Shown piece by piece: positions 51,415 through 59,922 of a stretch of DNA of 64,000 nucleotides (its first letter is position 1; each line of letters begins with the position of its first letter). The stretch comes from Niveispirillum sp943371025 (lineage in GTDB: Bacteria; Pseudomonadota; Alphaproteobacteria; Azospirillales; Azospirillaceae), in contig CALRTC020000017.1 in assembly GCA_943371025.1 (NCBI GenBank), forward strand, positions 62,001 to 126,000, written 5' to 3'. A program made the position numbers and the translations under genes. The notes beneath the pieces are model-generated. The model searched no databases and had not been told where the DNA came from. It was given only the letters and a program-made list of their open reading frames with translations.

Positions 51415-51729
51415 ATGCGCCTGATCGCTACCCTTGTCATGTTGCTGGCCTTTCTGTTCACCGCGCCCGGTTCGGGGCATGCGGCGGACGCGCGCCATGC
51501 GCATGAGGAGGCGATGGGGCTGGTGCATCAGGATGATCATGGCGGGCCCACGGGCAAGAATTTCGTGGATTGCCACCATGGCTGTTCGCACAGCCATGTC
51601 GCCAGCCCGCTGCGCCTAGCCCGTGTGGGCGCGCCGGTTGTCTGGACCCAGGCGGATTTTCGTCTGGAAAACGCGGTCCTGCCGCCCACGGCCGACCCGA
51701 CCCCACCCTATAAGCCGCCCCGCGCCTGA
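51415..51729 (+). CDS. Small exported His-rich protein at head of czc operon (CzcI-like)
   Basis: 104 residues with a signal peptide (LIATLVMLLAFLFTAPGSGH). The mature part is rich in His and Cys (RHAHEEAMGLVHQDDHGG, DCHHGCSHSH), fitting a periplasmic metal-binding or sensing role like CzcI in Czc operons, and the Pro-rich tail ends KPPRA. It precedes the outer-membrane channel gene by 73 bases in the same direction. The family assignment is tentative. Confidence 0.7.
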   Translation: MRLIATLVMLLAFLFTAPGSGHAADARHAHEEAMGLVHQDDHGGPTGKNFVDCHHGCSHSHVASPLRLARVGAPVVWTQADFRLENAVLPPTADPTPPYKPPRA

Positions 51730-51802
51730 CGCGAAGCCGCCGGCACCGGTCGTCCACGACCGCCGTGCCGCCCCCTTTCTCGCGTCTTGAAGCGGAGCAA
51801 TC

Positions 51803-53065
51803 ATGCGTATGCTGTCAGCATCCGCCCTGGCCCTGTGCGTGGCCTGGGCGCCGATGGCGTTGGCGCAGACCCCTGCCGTCAGTGCCAACCCAACACCCCT
51901 TTTGACCCTGGACGCGGCCGTGGCAAAGGCGCTGGCCGCGTCGCCGCGCACCCGGGCCGCCAGTGCCCGGCTTGATGCCGCCGATGGCGCGGCGCAGCAG
52001 GCGGGCGTCCTCCCCAACCCCGTGCTGGGGGTGGAGATGGAGAATATCCGCGGCACCGGCCCCTATCGCGGGTTCGACAGTGCCGAAACCACTTACAGCC
52101 TGTCGCAGACCCTGGAACTGGGCGGCAAGCGCGGCGCGCGGCAGGAAGCGGCCGATGCCGCCCGTGCCGCCACGCGCCAGGATCTGACGCTGGCCCGGCT
52201 GGACCTGACGCGCGACGTGCGCCAGGCCTTTGCCGATGCCGTGGCCGCCGGGTCCTTGCGCGATCTGGCCGCCGAGGGTGTGCGGCTGGCGCAGGAAACC
52301 GAACGGTCCATCGCCGCGCGGGTCGACGCCGGGCGCGAAGCCGCGATCCAGCAGACCCGCGCGGAAATCGGCCGGCGTCAGGCGGACATCGCCCTGGCCC
52401 AGGCGGGACGCGACGCGGCGGCCGCCACCCGCACCCTGGCGGCCCTGATGGGCCTGTCGGCGCTGGATGCGCCCCTGGATCGGGGCTGGTTCGACAGGCT
52501 GGACGGGGCCGATTCCTCCCCGTCCGCCGATGCCGGAACCAGCCCCGAACTGCGCAAGCGCCAAGCCGATCTGCGGCGCGGACGGGCGGAACTGGATCTG
52601 GAAAAGGCCAGGGTCGTGCCCGACCTGACCCTGTCCGCCGGCTTCCGCCGGTTCCGGGACAAGGGCGACAATGCCTTCACGGTCGGCGTCAGCCTGCCCA
52701 TCCCCCTGTTCGACCAGAACCGCGGCAATATTGCCAAGGCCCGGGCCGAGCTGGTGGCGGCGGAGGCTGATCTGGCGGCCGAACGGCTGGACCTGGAACG
52801 GCGGCTGTCGCTGGCCGGCGCGCAACTTGAATCGGCGCGGGAAACGGTTTTCAGCCTGCGTGATCAGGTGCTGCCCACGGCCGAACAGGCCCTTGCCGAT
52901 GCGGGCGAGGCCTACCGGCAGGGCAAGTTCTCCTACCTGGATGTGCTGGACGCCCAACGCACGTTGTTCGACGCGCGGCGCGACCTGATCGCCGCCCTGC
53001 GCACCTATCACGCCGCCCGCGCCGACCTGGATCGGCTGACGGCCACCCCCAACGGGGAGGAATAA
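51803..53065 (+). CDS. czcC: TolC-family outer-membrane efflux protein (CzcC)
   Basis: 420-residue outer-membrane channel. The signal peptide ends at MALAQT. Two OEP repeats are visible, each with long helices (LDAAVAKALAASPRTRAASA; VPDLTLSAGFRRFRDKGDN). Family words are QAGVLPNPVLGVEME, QTLELGGKRGARQEAA, and YLDVLDAQRTLFDARRDL near the end. It forms the exit duct of a tripartite cation efflux pump with CzcB and CzcA. It ends one base before czcB. Confidence 0.9.
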   Translation: MRMLSASALALCVAWAPMALAQTPAVSANPTPLLTLDAAVAKALAASPRTRAASARLDAADGAAQQAGVLPNPVLGVEMENIRGTGPYRGFDSAETTYSLSQTLELGGKRGARQEAADAARAATRQDLTLARLDLTRDVRQAFADAVAAGSLRDLAAEGVRLAQETERSIAARVDAGREAAIQQTRAEIGRRQADIALAQAGRDAAAATRTLAALMGLSALDAPLDRGWFDRLDGADSSPSADAGTSPELRKRQADLRRGRAELDLEKARVVPDLTLSAGFRRFRDKGDNAFTVGVSLPIPLFDQNRGNIAKARAELVAAEADLAAERLDLERRLSLAGAQLESARETVFSLRDQVLPTAEQALADAGEAYRQGKFSYLDVLDAQRTLFDARRDLIAALRTYHAARADLDRLTATPNGEE

Positions 53066-53066
53066 G

Positions 53067-54299
53067 ATGAACAAGACGACATTGATCGGCATTTCCGTGG
53101 TCGCCCTGCTGGCGGCCGGCATCGGCGGCTACGCCCTGTCCGAAGGCGGGCATGACCATGGGGCAAAACCCCATGCCGAGGGCGATGGGCATGAGCATGG
53201 CGCGGAAAAGCCAGGCCACGCGCATGATGAGGGGGAAGAAGACGGCGATATCCACCTGAACGCGGCCCAGATCGCGGCGGCGGGCATCAGTCTGGTCTCG
53301 GCCGATGCCGGCGATGTGGCGGCGGAGGTGCGCGTGTCCGGCACGGTGGTGGAGGATGCGGACCGCCTGGCCCACCTGACCACCCGCCTGCCCGGTGTGG
53401 TGGCCGAGCTGCATAAGCGGCTGGGCGAGCCGGTGGCGGCGGGCGATCTGCTGGCCGTGCTGGACAGCCGCGAGCTGGCGGACGCCAAGGCCGATTACCT
53501 GGCCACCCTGAAGCGCGAGGCGCTGGCCGCCGCCAATGGCAAGCGGGAGGAGGAATTGTGGCGCAAGCGCATTTCCGCCGAACAAGATTATCTGGGCGCA
53601 AAGACGACGGCGCAGACGGAGCGCATCGCCCTGGACAGCGCCCGGCAAAGGCTGGCGGCCCTGGGCCTGTCAGCGGCGGAGATATCCGCCCTGCCCGGCC
53701 AGGACCCCCGGTCGCTGGCCCGCCTGGAACTGCGCGCGCCCATTGCGGGCCGCGTGACGGGGCGCAATGCCGTGCGCGGCGAACTGGTCGCCGCCGACAA
53801 GGAACTGTTCACCATCGCCGACCTGTCGCGCGTCTGGGTGGAGATCCCGCTGTACCGCGAGGACATGGGCCAGGTGCGCGACGGCCAGATGGTGCATCTG
53901 ACCGGGCCGGCCGGGCGCACGGCCAGCGGCAGGCTGATTTTCGCCAGCCCCACCATCGACCCCGCCACGGGGGCGGCCCGCGCCGTGGCGGCACTGGACA
54001 ATGCCGATGGCGGCTGGCGTCCTGGTGATTTCGTTTCCGGAACAATCGCGGCGGGCGGCACACCGGCCGCGGTGACGGTGCCGGCCGAGGCCGTGCAGAC
54101 CCTGGCGGGCAAACAGGTCGTCTTCGTCCATGACGGCGACGGGTTCCAGCCCCGCGCCGTGTCCATCGGAAGGCGCAACAGCCGGGTGGTGGAGATCACG
54201 GACGGTCTTTCCGCAGGCGAAACGGTTGCGGCCGCGAAAAGTTTCGTGCTGAAGGCCGAAGCCTCGCGCGCCGCTGCCGAACATTCCCATTCGCACTGA
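53067..54299 (+). CDS. czcB: RND efflux periplasmic adaptor (CzcB)
   Basis: 410-residue membrane-fusion protein. An N-terminal anchor is followed by a His/Asp/Glu-rich stretch (GHDHGAKPHAEGDGHEHG, HAHDEGEEDGD) that should bind Zn, Co or Cd, as in CzcB. Lipoyl and hairpin domains (GVVAELHKRLGEPVAAGD; LRAPIAGRVTGRNAVRGE) and a beta-barrel (VWVEIPLYREDMGQVRDG) follow. The ending EHSHSH adds another His cluster. GGGGAGG precedes the ATG. The czcA gene follows after a 162-base gap filled by a multi-hairpin repeat. Confidence 0.92.
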   Translation: MNKTTLIGISVVALLAAGIGGYALSEGGHDHGAKPHAEGDGHEHGAEKPGHAHDEGEEDGDIHLNAAQIAAAGISLVSADAGDVAAEVRVSGTVVEDADRLAHLTTRLPGVVAELHKRLGEPVAAGDLLAVLDSRELADAKADYLATLKREALAAANGKREEELWRKRISAEQDYLGAKTTAQTERIALDSARQRLAALGLSAAEISALPGQDPRSLARLELRAPIAGRVTGRNAVRGELVAADKELFTIADLSRVWVEIPLYREDMGQVRDGQMVHLTGPAGRTASGRLIFASPTIDPATGAARAVAALDNADGGWRPGDFVSGTIAAGGTPAAVTVPAEAVQTLAGKQVVFVHDGDGFQPRAVSIGRRNSRVVEITDGLSAGETVAAAKSFVLKAEASRAAAEHSHSH

Positions 54300-54316
54300 T
54301 GCACACGGCCGAAGAC

Positions 54317-54446
54317 GCTGACCAATGGTCAGCCTCTCCGGCACCTCAAACGCCGGCGCCACCATCCGGTGGCTTGGCTTCACGCGGCACATGCCGCGCG
54401 GCGGCGGTCGCCGCCGTACCACCGACCACGGAGATGGCCGGTGGTA
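54317..54446 (+). repeat. Multi-hairpin repeat, copy 3, within the czc operon
   Basis: Hairpins in order: GCTGACC-AAT-GGTCAGC (54317-54333); GCCACC-ATCC-GGTGGC plus TTGGCT (54358-54379); CGCGGCA-CA-TGCCGCG (54383-54398); GGCGGC-GGTC-GCCGCC (54400-54415); TACCACCG/CGGTGGTA with an A.C mismatch and CCA/TGG inside (54417-54446). It fills the gap between czcB and czcA and ends 15 bases before the czcA start, so the last hairpin is next to the ribosome site. Confidence 0.8.
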
Positions 54447-54461
54447 TCAGGGGTATGAACC

Positions 54462-57400
54462 ATGATCGAACGTATCCTGTCGCTGTCCATCCGGCGGCGG
54501 CATCTGGTGGTATTGCTGGTGGCGGTGCTGGCGGGTTTCGGGCTGCAATCGCTGCGGCACCTGCCCATTGATGCCGTGCCCGACATCACCAACAACCAGA
54601 TCCAGATCACCACGCTGGCCCCGTCCTTGTCGCCGTTCGAAATTGAACAGCAGGTGACCTTCCCTGTGGAAACCGCCCTTTCCGGCATTGCCGGGCTGGA
54701 GGGCACGCGGTCCATCTCCGTCAATGGCCTGTCGCAGGTGACGGCCATCTTTGCGGAAAAGGTGGACATCTATTTCGCCCGCCAGCAGGTGGGTGAACGG
54801 CTGGGGGAGGTGCGCGAACAGCTTCCTCCCGGCCTGACCCCGACCATGGGCCCCATCTCCACCGGTCTGGGCGAAGTCTATATGTGGACCGTGGAATATG
54901 CGCCCTTCGACGCCAGGAACGCTGTCGATGGCAAGCCCGGCTGGCAGCCCGACGGTGCCTATCTGACGCCCGAGGGCGAAAGGCTGGGCAGCGAGGTGGA
55001 ACGGGCAACCTATCTGCGCACGGTCCAGGACTGGATCGTCACGCCGCAGATGAAGGGGGTGCCCGGTGTGGCCGGCATCGACACGATCGGCGGGCATGTA
55101 AGGCAATATCAGGTGATGCCGGACCCGGCGCGGCTGGTCGCCTATGGCTTCAGTTTCGCCGACCTGACGGCGGCCCTGGAACGCGCCAACCAGAGCCTGG
55201 GTGCCGGGCAGATGGAGCGGAACGGGGAGCTGTTCATCCTGCGCGCCGATGGTCGCCTGTCGAGCGCGGACCAGATCGCCGATGTGGTGATTGCCACCCG
55301 CAACGGCGTGCCCGTGCGGCTGGGCGATGTCGCCAGCGTGGCGCCGGGCCAGGAGGTGCGCACGGGCAGCGCCAGCGAAAACGGGCGCGAGGTGGTGGTG
55401 GGCACGGCCCTGATGCTGATCGGGCAGAACAGCCGCACCGTGGCCGCCGCCGTGGATGCCAGGCTGGAGGAAATCCGCCGGTCCCTGCCCGCCGGCATCA
55501 TGGCCAAGACCGTGCTGGACCGCACCGATCTGGTGAATGCCACCATCAAGACGGTGGCCAAGAACCTGACGGAAGGGGCCTTGCTGGTCATTGCCGTGCT
55601 GTTCCTGCTGCTGGGCAATTTCCGCGTAGCCCTGATCACGGCGCTGGTCATTCCCGTGACCATGCTGCTGACGGCCACAGGCATGTTGAAGGCGGGGGTC
55701 AGCGCCAATCTGATGAGCTTAGGCGCGCTTGATTTCGGCCTGATCGTCGATGGCGCCGTGATCATTGCGGAGAACTGCCTGCGCCGGCTGGGCGAACGCC
55801 AGCACGGGCTGGGCCGCCTGCTGACGCTGGAGGAAAGGCTGGCGGAGGTGGGCGCGGCCGCGAAGGAGATGATCCAGCCATCGGTCTATGGGCAGGCCAT
55901 CATCATCATTGTCTATCTGCCGCTGCTGAGTTTCAGCGGCGTGGAGGGCAAGATGTTCGAGCCGATGGCGCTGACCGTCATCATCGCCCTGGTCGCGGCC
56001 TTCATCCTGTCCCTGACCCTGGTGCCGGCCCTGATTGCGCTGTGCGTCACGGGCAAGGTGACGGAGACGGAAAACCCCGTCATCGCGCGGGCCGACCGGG
56101 CCTATCGCCCGCTGCTGGACCGGGCGCTGTCGCGGCCGCTGGCTGTGTCGGCCTGGGCCGCCGCCCTGTTCGGGGCCAGCCTGCTGCTGTTCACCCAACT
56201 GGGGCAGGAATTCATCCCGCAACTGGACGAAGGCGATGTGGCGCTGAATTCCTTCCGCATCCCGTCCACCAGCTTGGCCCTGGCCACCGAACAGCAGATG
56301 GCGATTGAAAGGACCGTCACCGCCTTTCCCGAAGTGGCCTATGCCTTTTCCAAGACGGGCACGGCAGAGATCGGCACGGACGTGATGCCGCCCGGCATCT
56401 CCCACATGTTCGTGATGCTGAAGCCGCGCGAGGAATGGCCCGATCCCGGCCAGTCCAAGGCCGAGCTGATCCGGCGGCTGGAAGCGGCCGTCGCCGCCCT
56501 GCCGGGACAGGTCTATGAGGTCAGCCAGCCCATCCAGCTTCGTTTCAACGAATTGCTGGCCGGCGTGCGCGGCGATGTCGCCATCAAGGTCTTTGGCGAT
56601 GATTTCGACACGGCTCTGGCCACCGCCAACCAGATCGCGGCCAAGGTGAAGGGCATTGAAGGGGCAGCCGATGTGCGGGTCGAACAGGTGACGGGGGCAT
56701 CCTTCCTGAACGTCACGGTGGACCGGGCGCAGGCGGCACGCTTCGGCCTGTCGGTGGCCGATGTGCAGGAGGTGCTGGCCATGGCGGTTGGCGGGCGCGA
56801 AGCCGGCCTGATCTATCAGGGCGACCGGCGGTTCGACATTGTGGCCCGCCTGCCCGATGCGTTGCGCAATGATCCCGACGCGCTGAAATCCCTGCCCATA
56901 CCGCTGCCCGCGGCCATGGCGGGGGGATTGCGCAGCGTGCCGCTGGGCCAGGTGGCGCGGTTCGAGTTCACCGAGGGCCCCAATCAGATCAGCCGCGAAA
57001 ATGGCAAGCGCCGCATCGTCGTGCAGGCCAATGTCCGCGGCCGCGATATCGGGTCGTTTGTGGCCGACGCCCAGGCCGCCGTGGCCGGCGTTCCCCTGCC
57101 CGCCGGTTACTGGGTCAACTGGGGCGGGCAGTTTGAAAACCTGATCGCGGCGCGCGAACGGCTGATGCTGGTGGTGCCGGGCTGCTTCGCCCTGATCTTC
57201 CTGCTGCTTTATGGCGCGCTGGGGTCGGGCCGGGATGCGGCCCTGGTGTTCAGCGGCGTGCCGCTGGCCCTGTCGGGTGGCATCCTGGCCTTGTTCCTGC
57301 GCGGCATGCCGTTTTCCATCTCCGCCGCCGTCGGCATGATCGCCCTGTCCGGTATCGCCGTGCTGAACGGGCTGGTCATGCTGTCCTATATCCGTCAGTT

Positions 57401-57662
57401 GCGGGCGGACGGCATGGCGATGGAGCAGGCGGTGCGGGAAGGGGCGCGCACGCGCCTGCGGCCCGTGCTGATGACGGCCCTGGTCGCCAGCCTGGGCTTT
57501 GTGCCCATGGCGCTCTCCACCAGCGTCGGGGCAGAGGTGCAGCGCCCCATCGCCACCGTCGTCATTGGCGGCCTGATCACCGCCACCCTGCTGACTCTGC
57601 TGGTCCTGCCGGCGCTGTACCGCCGCTTTGGCGGACCAGTCACGCCGGCTGAACGGCATTGA
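54462..57662 (+). CDS. czcA: Heavy-metal RND efflux pump (CzcA/CusA family)
   Basis: 1066-residue inner-membrane proton antiporter with twelve membrane segments and two large periplasmic loops. Signatures are RHLPIDAVPDITNNQIQIT, VTFPVETALSGIAGLEG, GLSQVTAIFAEKVDIYFAR, and in helix 4 SLGALDFGLIVDGAVIIAEN with the proton-relay Asp residues. FNELLAGVRGDVAIKVFGDD is also typical. It has the Czc/Cnr-type DFG...DGAV helix 4, so it probably exports divalent cations such as Co, Zn, Cd or Ni. Ribosome site AGGGG; a repeat hairpin lies directly upstream. Confidence 0.93.
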   Translation: MIERILSLSIRRRHLVVLLVAVLAGFGLQSLRHLPIDAVPDITNNQIQITTLAPSLSPFEIEQQVTFPVETALSGIAGLEGTRSISVNGLSQVTAIFAEKVDIYFARQQVGERLGEVREQLPPGLTPTMGPISTGLGEVYMWTVEYAPFDARNAVDGKPGWQPDGAYLTPEGERLGSEVERATYLRTVQDWIVTPQMKGVPGVAGIDTIGGHVRQYQVMPDPARLVAYGFSFADLTAALERANQSLGAGQMERNGELFILRADGRLSSADQIADVVIATRNGVPVRLGDVASVAPGQEVRTGSASENGREVVVGTALMLIGQNSRTVAAAVDARLEEIRRSLPAGIMAKTVLDRTDLVNATIKTVAKNLTEGALLVIAVLFLLLGNFRVALITALVIPVTMLLTATGMLKAGVSANLMSLGALDFGLIVDGAVIIAENCLRRLGERQHGLGRLLTLEERLAEVGAAAKEMIQPSVYGQAIIIIVYLPLLSFSGVEGKMFEPMALTVIIALVAAFILSLTLVPALIALCVTGKVTETENPVIARADRAYRPLLDRALSRPLAVSAWAAALFGASLLLFTQLGQEFIPQLDEGDVALNSFRIPSTSLALATEQQMAIERTVTAFPEVAYAFSKTGTAEIGTDVMPPGISHMFVMLKPREEWPDPGQSKAELIRRLEAAVAALPGQVYEVSQPIQLRFNELLAGVRGDVAIKVFGDDFDTALATANQIAAKVKGIEGAADVRVEQVTGASFLNVTVDRAQAARFGLSVADVQEVLAMAVGGREAGLIYQGDRRFDIVARLPDALRNDPDALKSLPIPLPAAMAGGLRSVPLGQVARFEFTEGPNQISRENGKRRIVVQANVRGRDIGSFVADAQAAVAGVPLPAGYWVNWGGQFENLIAARERLMLVVPGCFALIFLLLYGALGSGRDAALVFSGVPLALSGGILALFLRGMPFSISAAVGMIALSGIAVLNGLVMLSYIRQLRADGMAMEQAVREGARTRLRPVLMTALVASLGFVPMALSTSVGAEVQRPIATVVIGGLITATLLTLLVLPALYRRFGGPVTPAERH

Positions 57663-57673
57663 GAGAGGAAAAG

Positions 57674-57847
57674 ATGATGAAGCTGTTCACGCTGGCCGTG
57701 CTGGCCCTGGCTGTGACGGGCTGTGCGAGCCCGGAACCGGTCTGCAAGCCCGAACCCCACACCAACCCGCACACCCAGCTTCACGCCGGCAACGGCGTGC
57801 GCACGCATGCCGATGGGCATGAATGCGGGGCGGTTGGGGGGAAGTAG
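57674..57847 (+). CDS. Small His-rich lipoprotein at end of czc operon
   Basis: 57 residues. GAGAGGAAAAG precedes two ATGs. The lipobox LAVTGC predicts an acylated periplasmic peptide. The mature part is rich in His and Cys (CKPEPHTNPHTQLHAG, HADGHECG), suggesting a metal chaperone or buffer for the pump. It starts 11 bases after czcA. I know no named family for it. Confidence 0.75.
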   Translation: MMKLFTLAVLALAVTGCASPEPVCKPEPHTNPHTQLHAGNGVRTHADGHECGAVGGK

Positions 57848-57978
57848 AGGGAGTGTTTGGGGGGAGCAGGAGGGCGTGAGGGCGCCGCCCCCCACTTACG
57901 CTCTCGCTCTCCCGTCATCCCGGCCTTGGCCGATAGGCGCTAAGTTAAGTTGCTGACCCTGCGTTTGCCGTTCCTTTT

Positions 57979-58093
57979 CCCGTCACCCCGGCGCAAGCCG
58001 GGGCCCAGCGTGAGGCGCGGTTAGCGCCGATATGACAAATATCGCGGCAGACGCCGCTCTGCGCCTGGGTCCCGGCTTCCGCCGGGATGACGG
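57979..58093. repeat. Paired palindrome, class 2, reversed
   Basis: Same orientation as 51072, with arms CCCGTCACCCCGGCGCAAGC and CTTCCGCCGGGATGACGG. A degenerate arm plus CGATAGGCGCTAAG lies at 57910-57949. The 262-base gap between the czc operon and the convergent DUF1330 gene holds only these. Confidence 0.85.
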
Positions 58094-58109
58094 AAAGAGG
58101 GCGCCCCCC

Positions 58110-58415
58110 TTACCCCACCCAATCGCCTTCCACCGCCGTCACCCGCACGTCGGCCAGGCCCTGGCGGGCCTGCTTCAGCACGGCATAATCCGGGCTGTTC
58201 CAGAAGGCCTGCAGCGTCGCCATGTCGGGCCAGCGGCTGACCAGGGTGACAGCACCTTCATGCCCGTCACCTTCCAGCACAATGCCCGGCCCCTTGCCGC
58301 GGAACACATAGTCACCGCCATGGCGGGCCACCAGTTCGGCGGCCGCCTTGGCATAGCGGGCGCCAAAGGCTTCCCGGTCAAGCACCCGGGCGGTGATGAT
58401 CATATAGGCGGGCAT
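58110..58415 (-). CDS. DUF1330-family small protein
   Basis: 101 residues of the dimeric alpha-beta barrel type: MPAYMIITARVLDREAFGAR, KGPGIVLEGDGHEG, VSRWPDMATLQAFWNSPDY. These small proteins accompany many catabolic operons, but their activity is not settled. The ATG shares a base with the MFS stop (TGATG), so translation is coupled. Probably co-regulated with the transporter upstream. Confidence 0.85.
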   Translation of the reverse strand: MPAYMIITARVLDREAFGARYAKAAAELVARHGGDYVFRGKGPGIVLEGDGHEGAVTLVSRWPDMATLQAFWNSPDYAVLKQARQGLADVRVTAVEGDWVG

Positions 58416-59659
58416 CACGCAGGCTCCTTTTCACCCGACGGCAAACTGTCCGCCGACGGATACCGCCCCAGGGTCAGCAGCAGGGCCGCCCCCACCAGCA
58501 GCGACACGCTGCCGATGATCAGGCCGACATCATAGGACCCGGTGGACACGAAGATACGACCGAAGGCAAAAGGGCCGAAGCCGGCGCCAAAGGCGAAGAA
58601 CCCGTACATGAAGCCATAGATGGTGCCGTAGCAGCGCATGCCGAAATAGCGGCTGACCATGAAGGCCAGGATGTCGTACTCGACACCGGCCGCGAACCCG
58701 ATCATCAGCACGGCCACGGTGGCCATCGGCCCCGTCACCCCGTCGCCCGTCAGCAGCAGACAGGCCGCCGCCGGCAGGGCCAGCAGCACGAAGGCCACGG
58801 CCGGCGCCCAGAACCGGTCAATCAACCAGCCGCCGATCAGGCGCCCGGCAATGACCGACGGGCCGATCAGGCTGGCAATATGCACGGCCGTGTCGGAGCC
58901 CAGCCCCTTGCTGCCCAGGATCTTTTCCAGGTTCGGGATGGGCCCGCCCACGGCAAAGGCGATGGGCAGGAAGGCCAGCGCCAGCACCCAGAACCGGTAA
59001 TTGCGCATGGCCCCGCCCAGGCTGTACCCGCTATGGGACCGCTTGGCCGGCGCGCCCACGGCCTTCACATCGTCGGTATCGCGGAACAGGAAATAGGCGG
59101 CCGGAAAGGTCAGCAGCAGCGGCAGGGCCGCCACACCGATATAGGCCCACCGCCAGCCCACCTCCGCGATCAGGAAATTGGCGTACAGCTTGGCGCTGGC
59201 CCCGAACAGGCCCGTGCCCAGCAGGGACAGGCCCAGAGCCAGACCACGATTGGCATGGAACCAGTTGGCCACCGCCCGCGTCCAGGTCACGGGCAGGGTG
59301 CCAGAGCCAACCAGCGAGACCAGTACCCAGTTGGCATAGAACAGGGTCAGCGACCCGTTGGACAGGGCGAAACAGCCCATGGCCAGGCCGAACAGGATGA
59401 CGGAAACCAGCACCACGGGGCGCACGCCGAACCGGTCCGCCGCCAGCCCCGCCATCGGACCCATGACCATGGCGGCCAGGGTCATGATCATGAAGGCCAG
59501 CATGATCTGATCGACAGCCCAGCCGAATTCCTGCGTGAGCGGCGCCACGAACACGCCGGTCGTATAGAAGGGAATGGGCGACAGGCCCAGACCAATGCCC
59601 AGGGCGGCGGCTGCGACCACCTTCCATCCCTGCTTGAATTCCGACCGATCCGCCGACAT
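58415..59659 (-). CDS. MFS transporter (monocarboxylate/organic-acid type)
   Basis: 414-residue inner-membrane carrier with twelve segments. FKQGWKVVAAAALGIGLGLS, FGWAVDQIMLAFMIMTLAAM and GLAADRFGVRPVVLVSV are typical of the OFA/MCP-like MFS groups that move organic acids. It diverges from the isochorismatase-like gene across a 263-base region carrying two copies of one operator-like sequence. The substrate is probably the compound broken down by the plus-strand enzymes. Confidence 0.85.
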   Translation of the reverse strand: MSADRSEFKQGWKVVAAAALGIGLGLSPIPFYTTGVFVAPLTQEFGWAVDQIMLAFMIMTLAAMVMGPMAGLAADRFGVRPVVLVSVILFGLAMGCFALSNGSLTLFYANWVLVSLVGSGTLPVTWTRAVANWFHANRGLALGLSLLGTGLFGASAKLYANFLIAEVGWRWAYIGVAALPLLLTFPAAYFLFRDTDDVKAVGAPAKRSHSGYSLGGAMRNYRFWVLALAFLPIAFAVGGPIPNLEKILGSKGLGSDTAVHIASLIGPSVIAGRLIGGWLIDRFWAPAVAFVLLALPAAACLLLTGDGVTGPMATVAVLMIGFAAGVEYDILAFMVSRYFGMRCYGTIYGFMYGFFAFGAGFGPFAFGRIFVSTGSYDVGLIIGSVSLLVGAALLLTLGRYPSADSLPSGEKEPA

Positions 59660-59674
59660 GTGCGCTCCCGGTGC

Positions 59675-59697
59675 AAATGGTATAATGATAGATCATT
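59675..59697. promoter_or_regulatory. Operator-like repeat, MFS side
   Basis: AAATGGTATAATGATAGATC followed by ATT. It matches 59878-59900 at 19 of 23 positions and has AATG...CATT symmetry. It lies 16 bases upstream of the MFS start codon. Confidence 0.65.
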
Positions 59698-59877
59698 ATT
59701 GCAGGCCAAAACGGTGCCCCGCAATCGGAAACCGGCGTCAGGGTGAAAGTTTCGATCAAAGCCTTGCAAGCCCGGCCGGGTCGCCTGTCCTCCAGTTGGT
59801 CAGACCGACAGGGGCGGCGTGACCTGCGACCGAAGGTGCCGCATTTTACCCGTTGCCGCACCGGGCCACCGGTGCTT

Positions 59878-59900
59878 AAATGGTATAAACATATATCATT
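59878..59900. promoter_or_regulatory. Operator-like repeat, amidase side
   Basis: AAATGGTATAAACATATATC followed by ATT, a dyad of the form AATGGTATA-N3-TATATCATT. It lies 23 bases upstream of the amidase start codon. Same orientation as the copy at 59675. Confidence 0.65.
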
Positions 59901-59922
59901 CGACAATAGTGAGGCCGGTGAC

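Noticed and set aside
54300..54461. A small protein encoded between czcB and czcA
   Set aside because: Frames through this gap are made of the hairpin repeat and resemble frames through the other repeat copies, so coding is unlikely.
59743..59922. Extra 60 codons before the isochorismatase-like gene
   Set aside because: The stretch would cover the operator copy at 59878-59900 and has no ribosome site. Family length fits the start at 59923.
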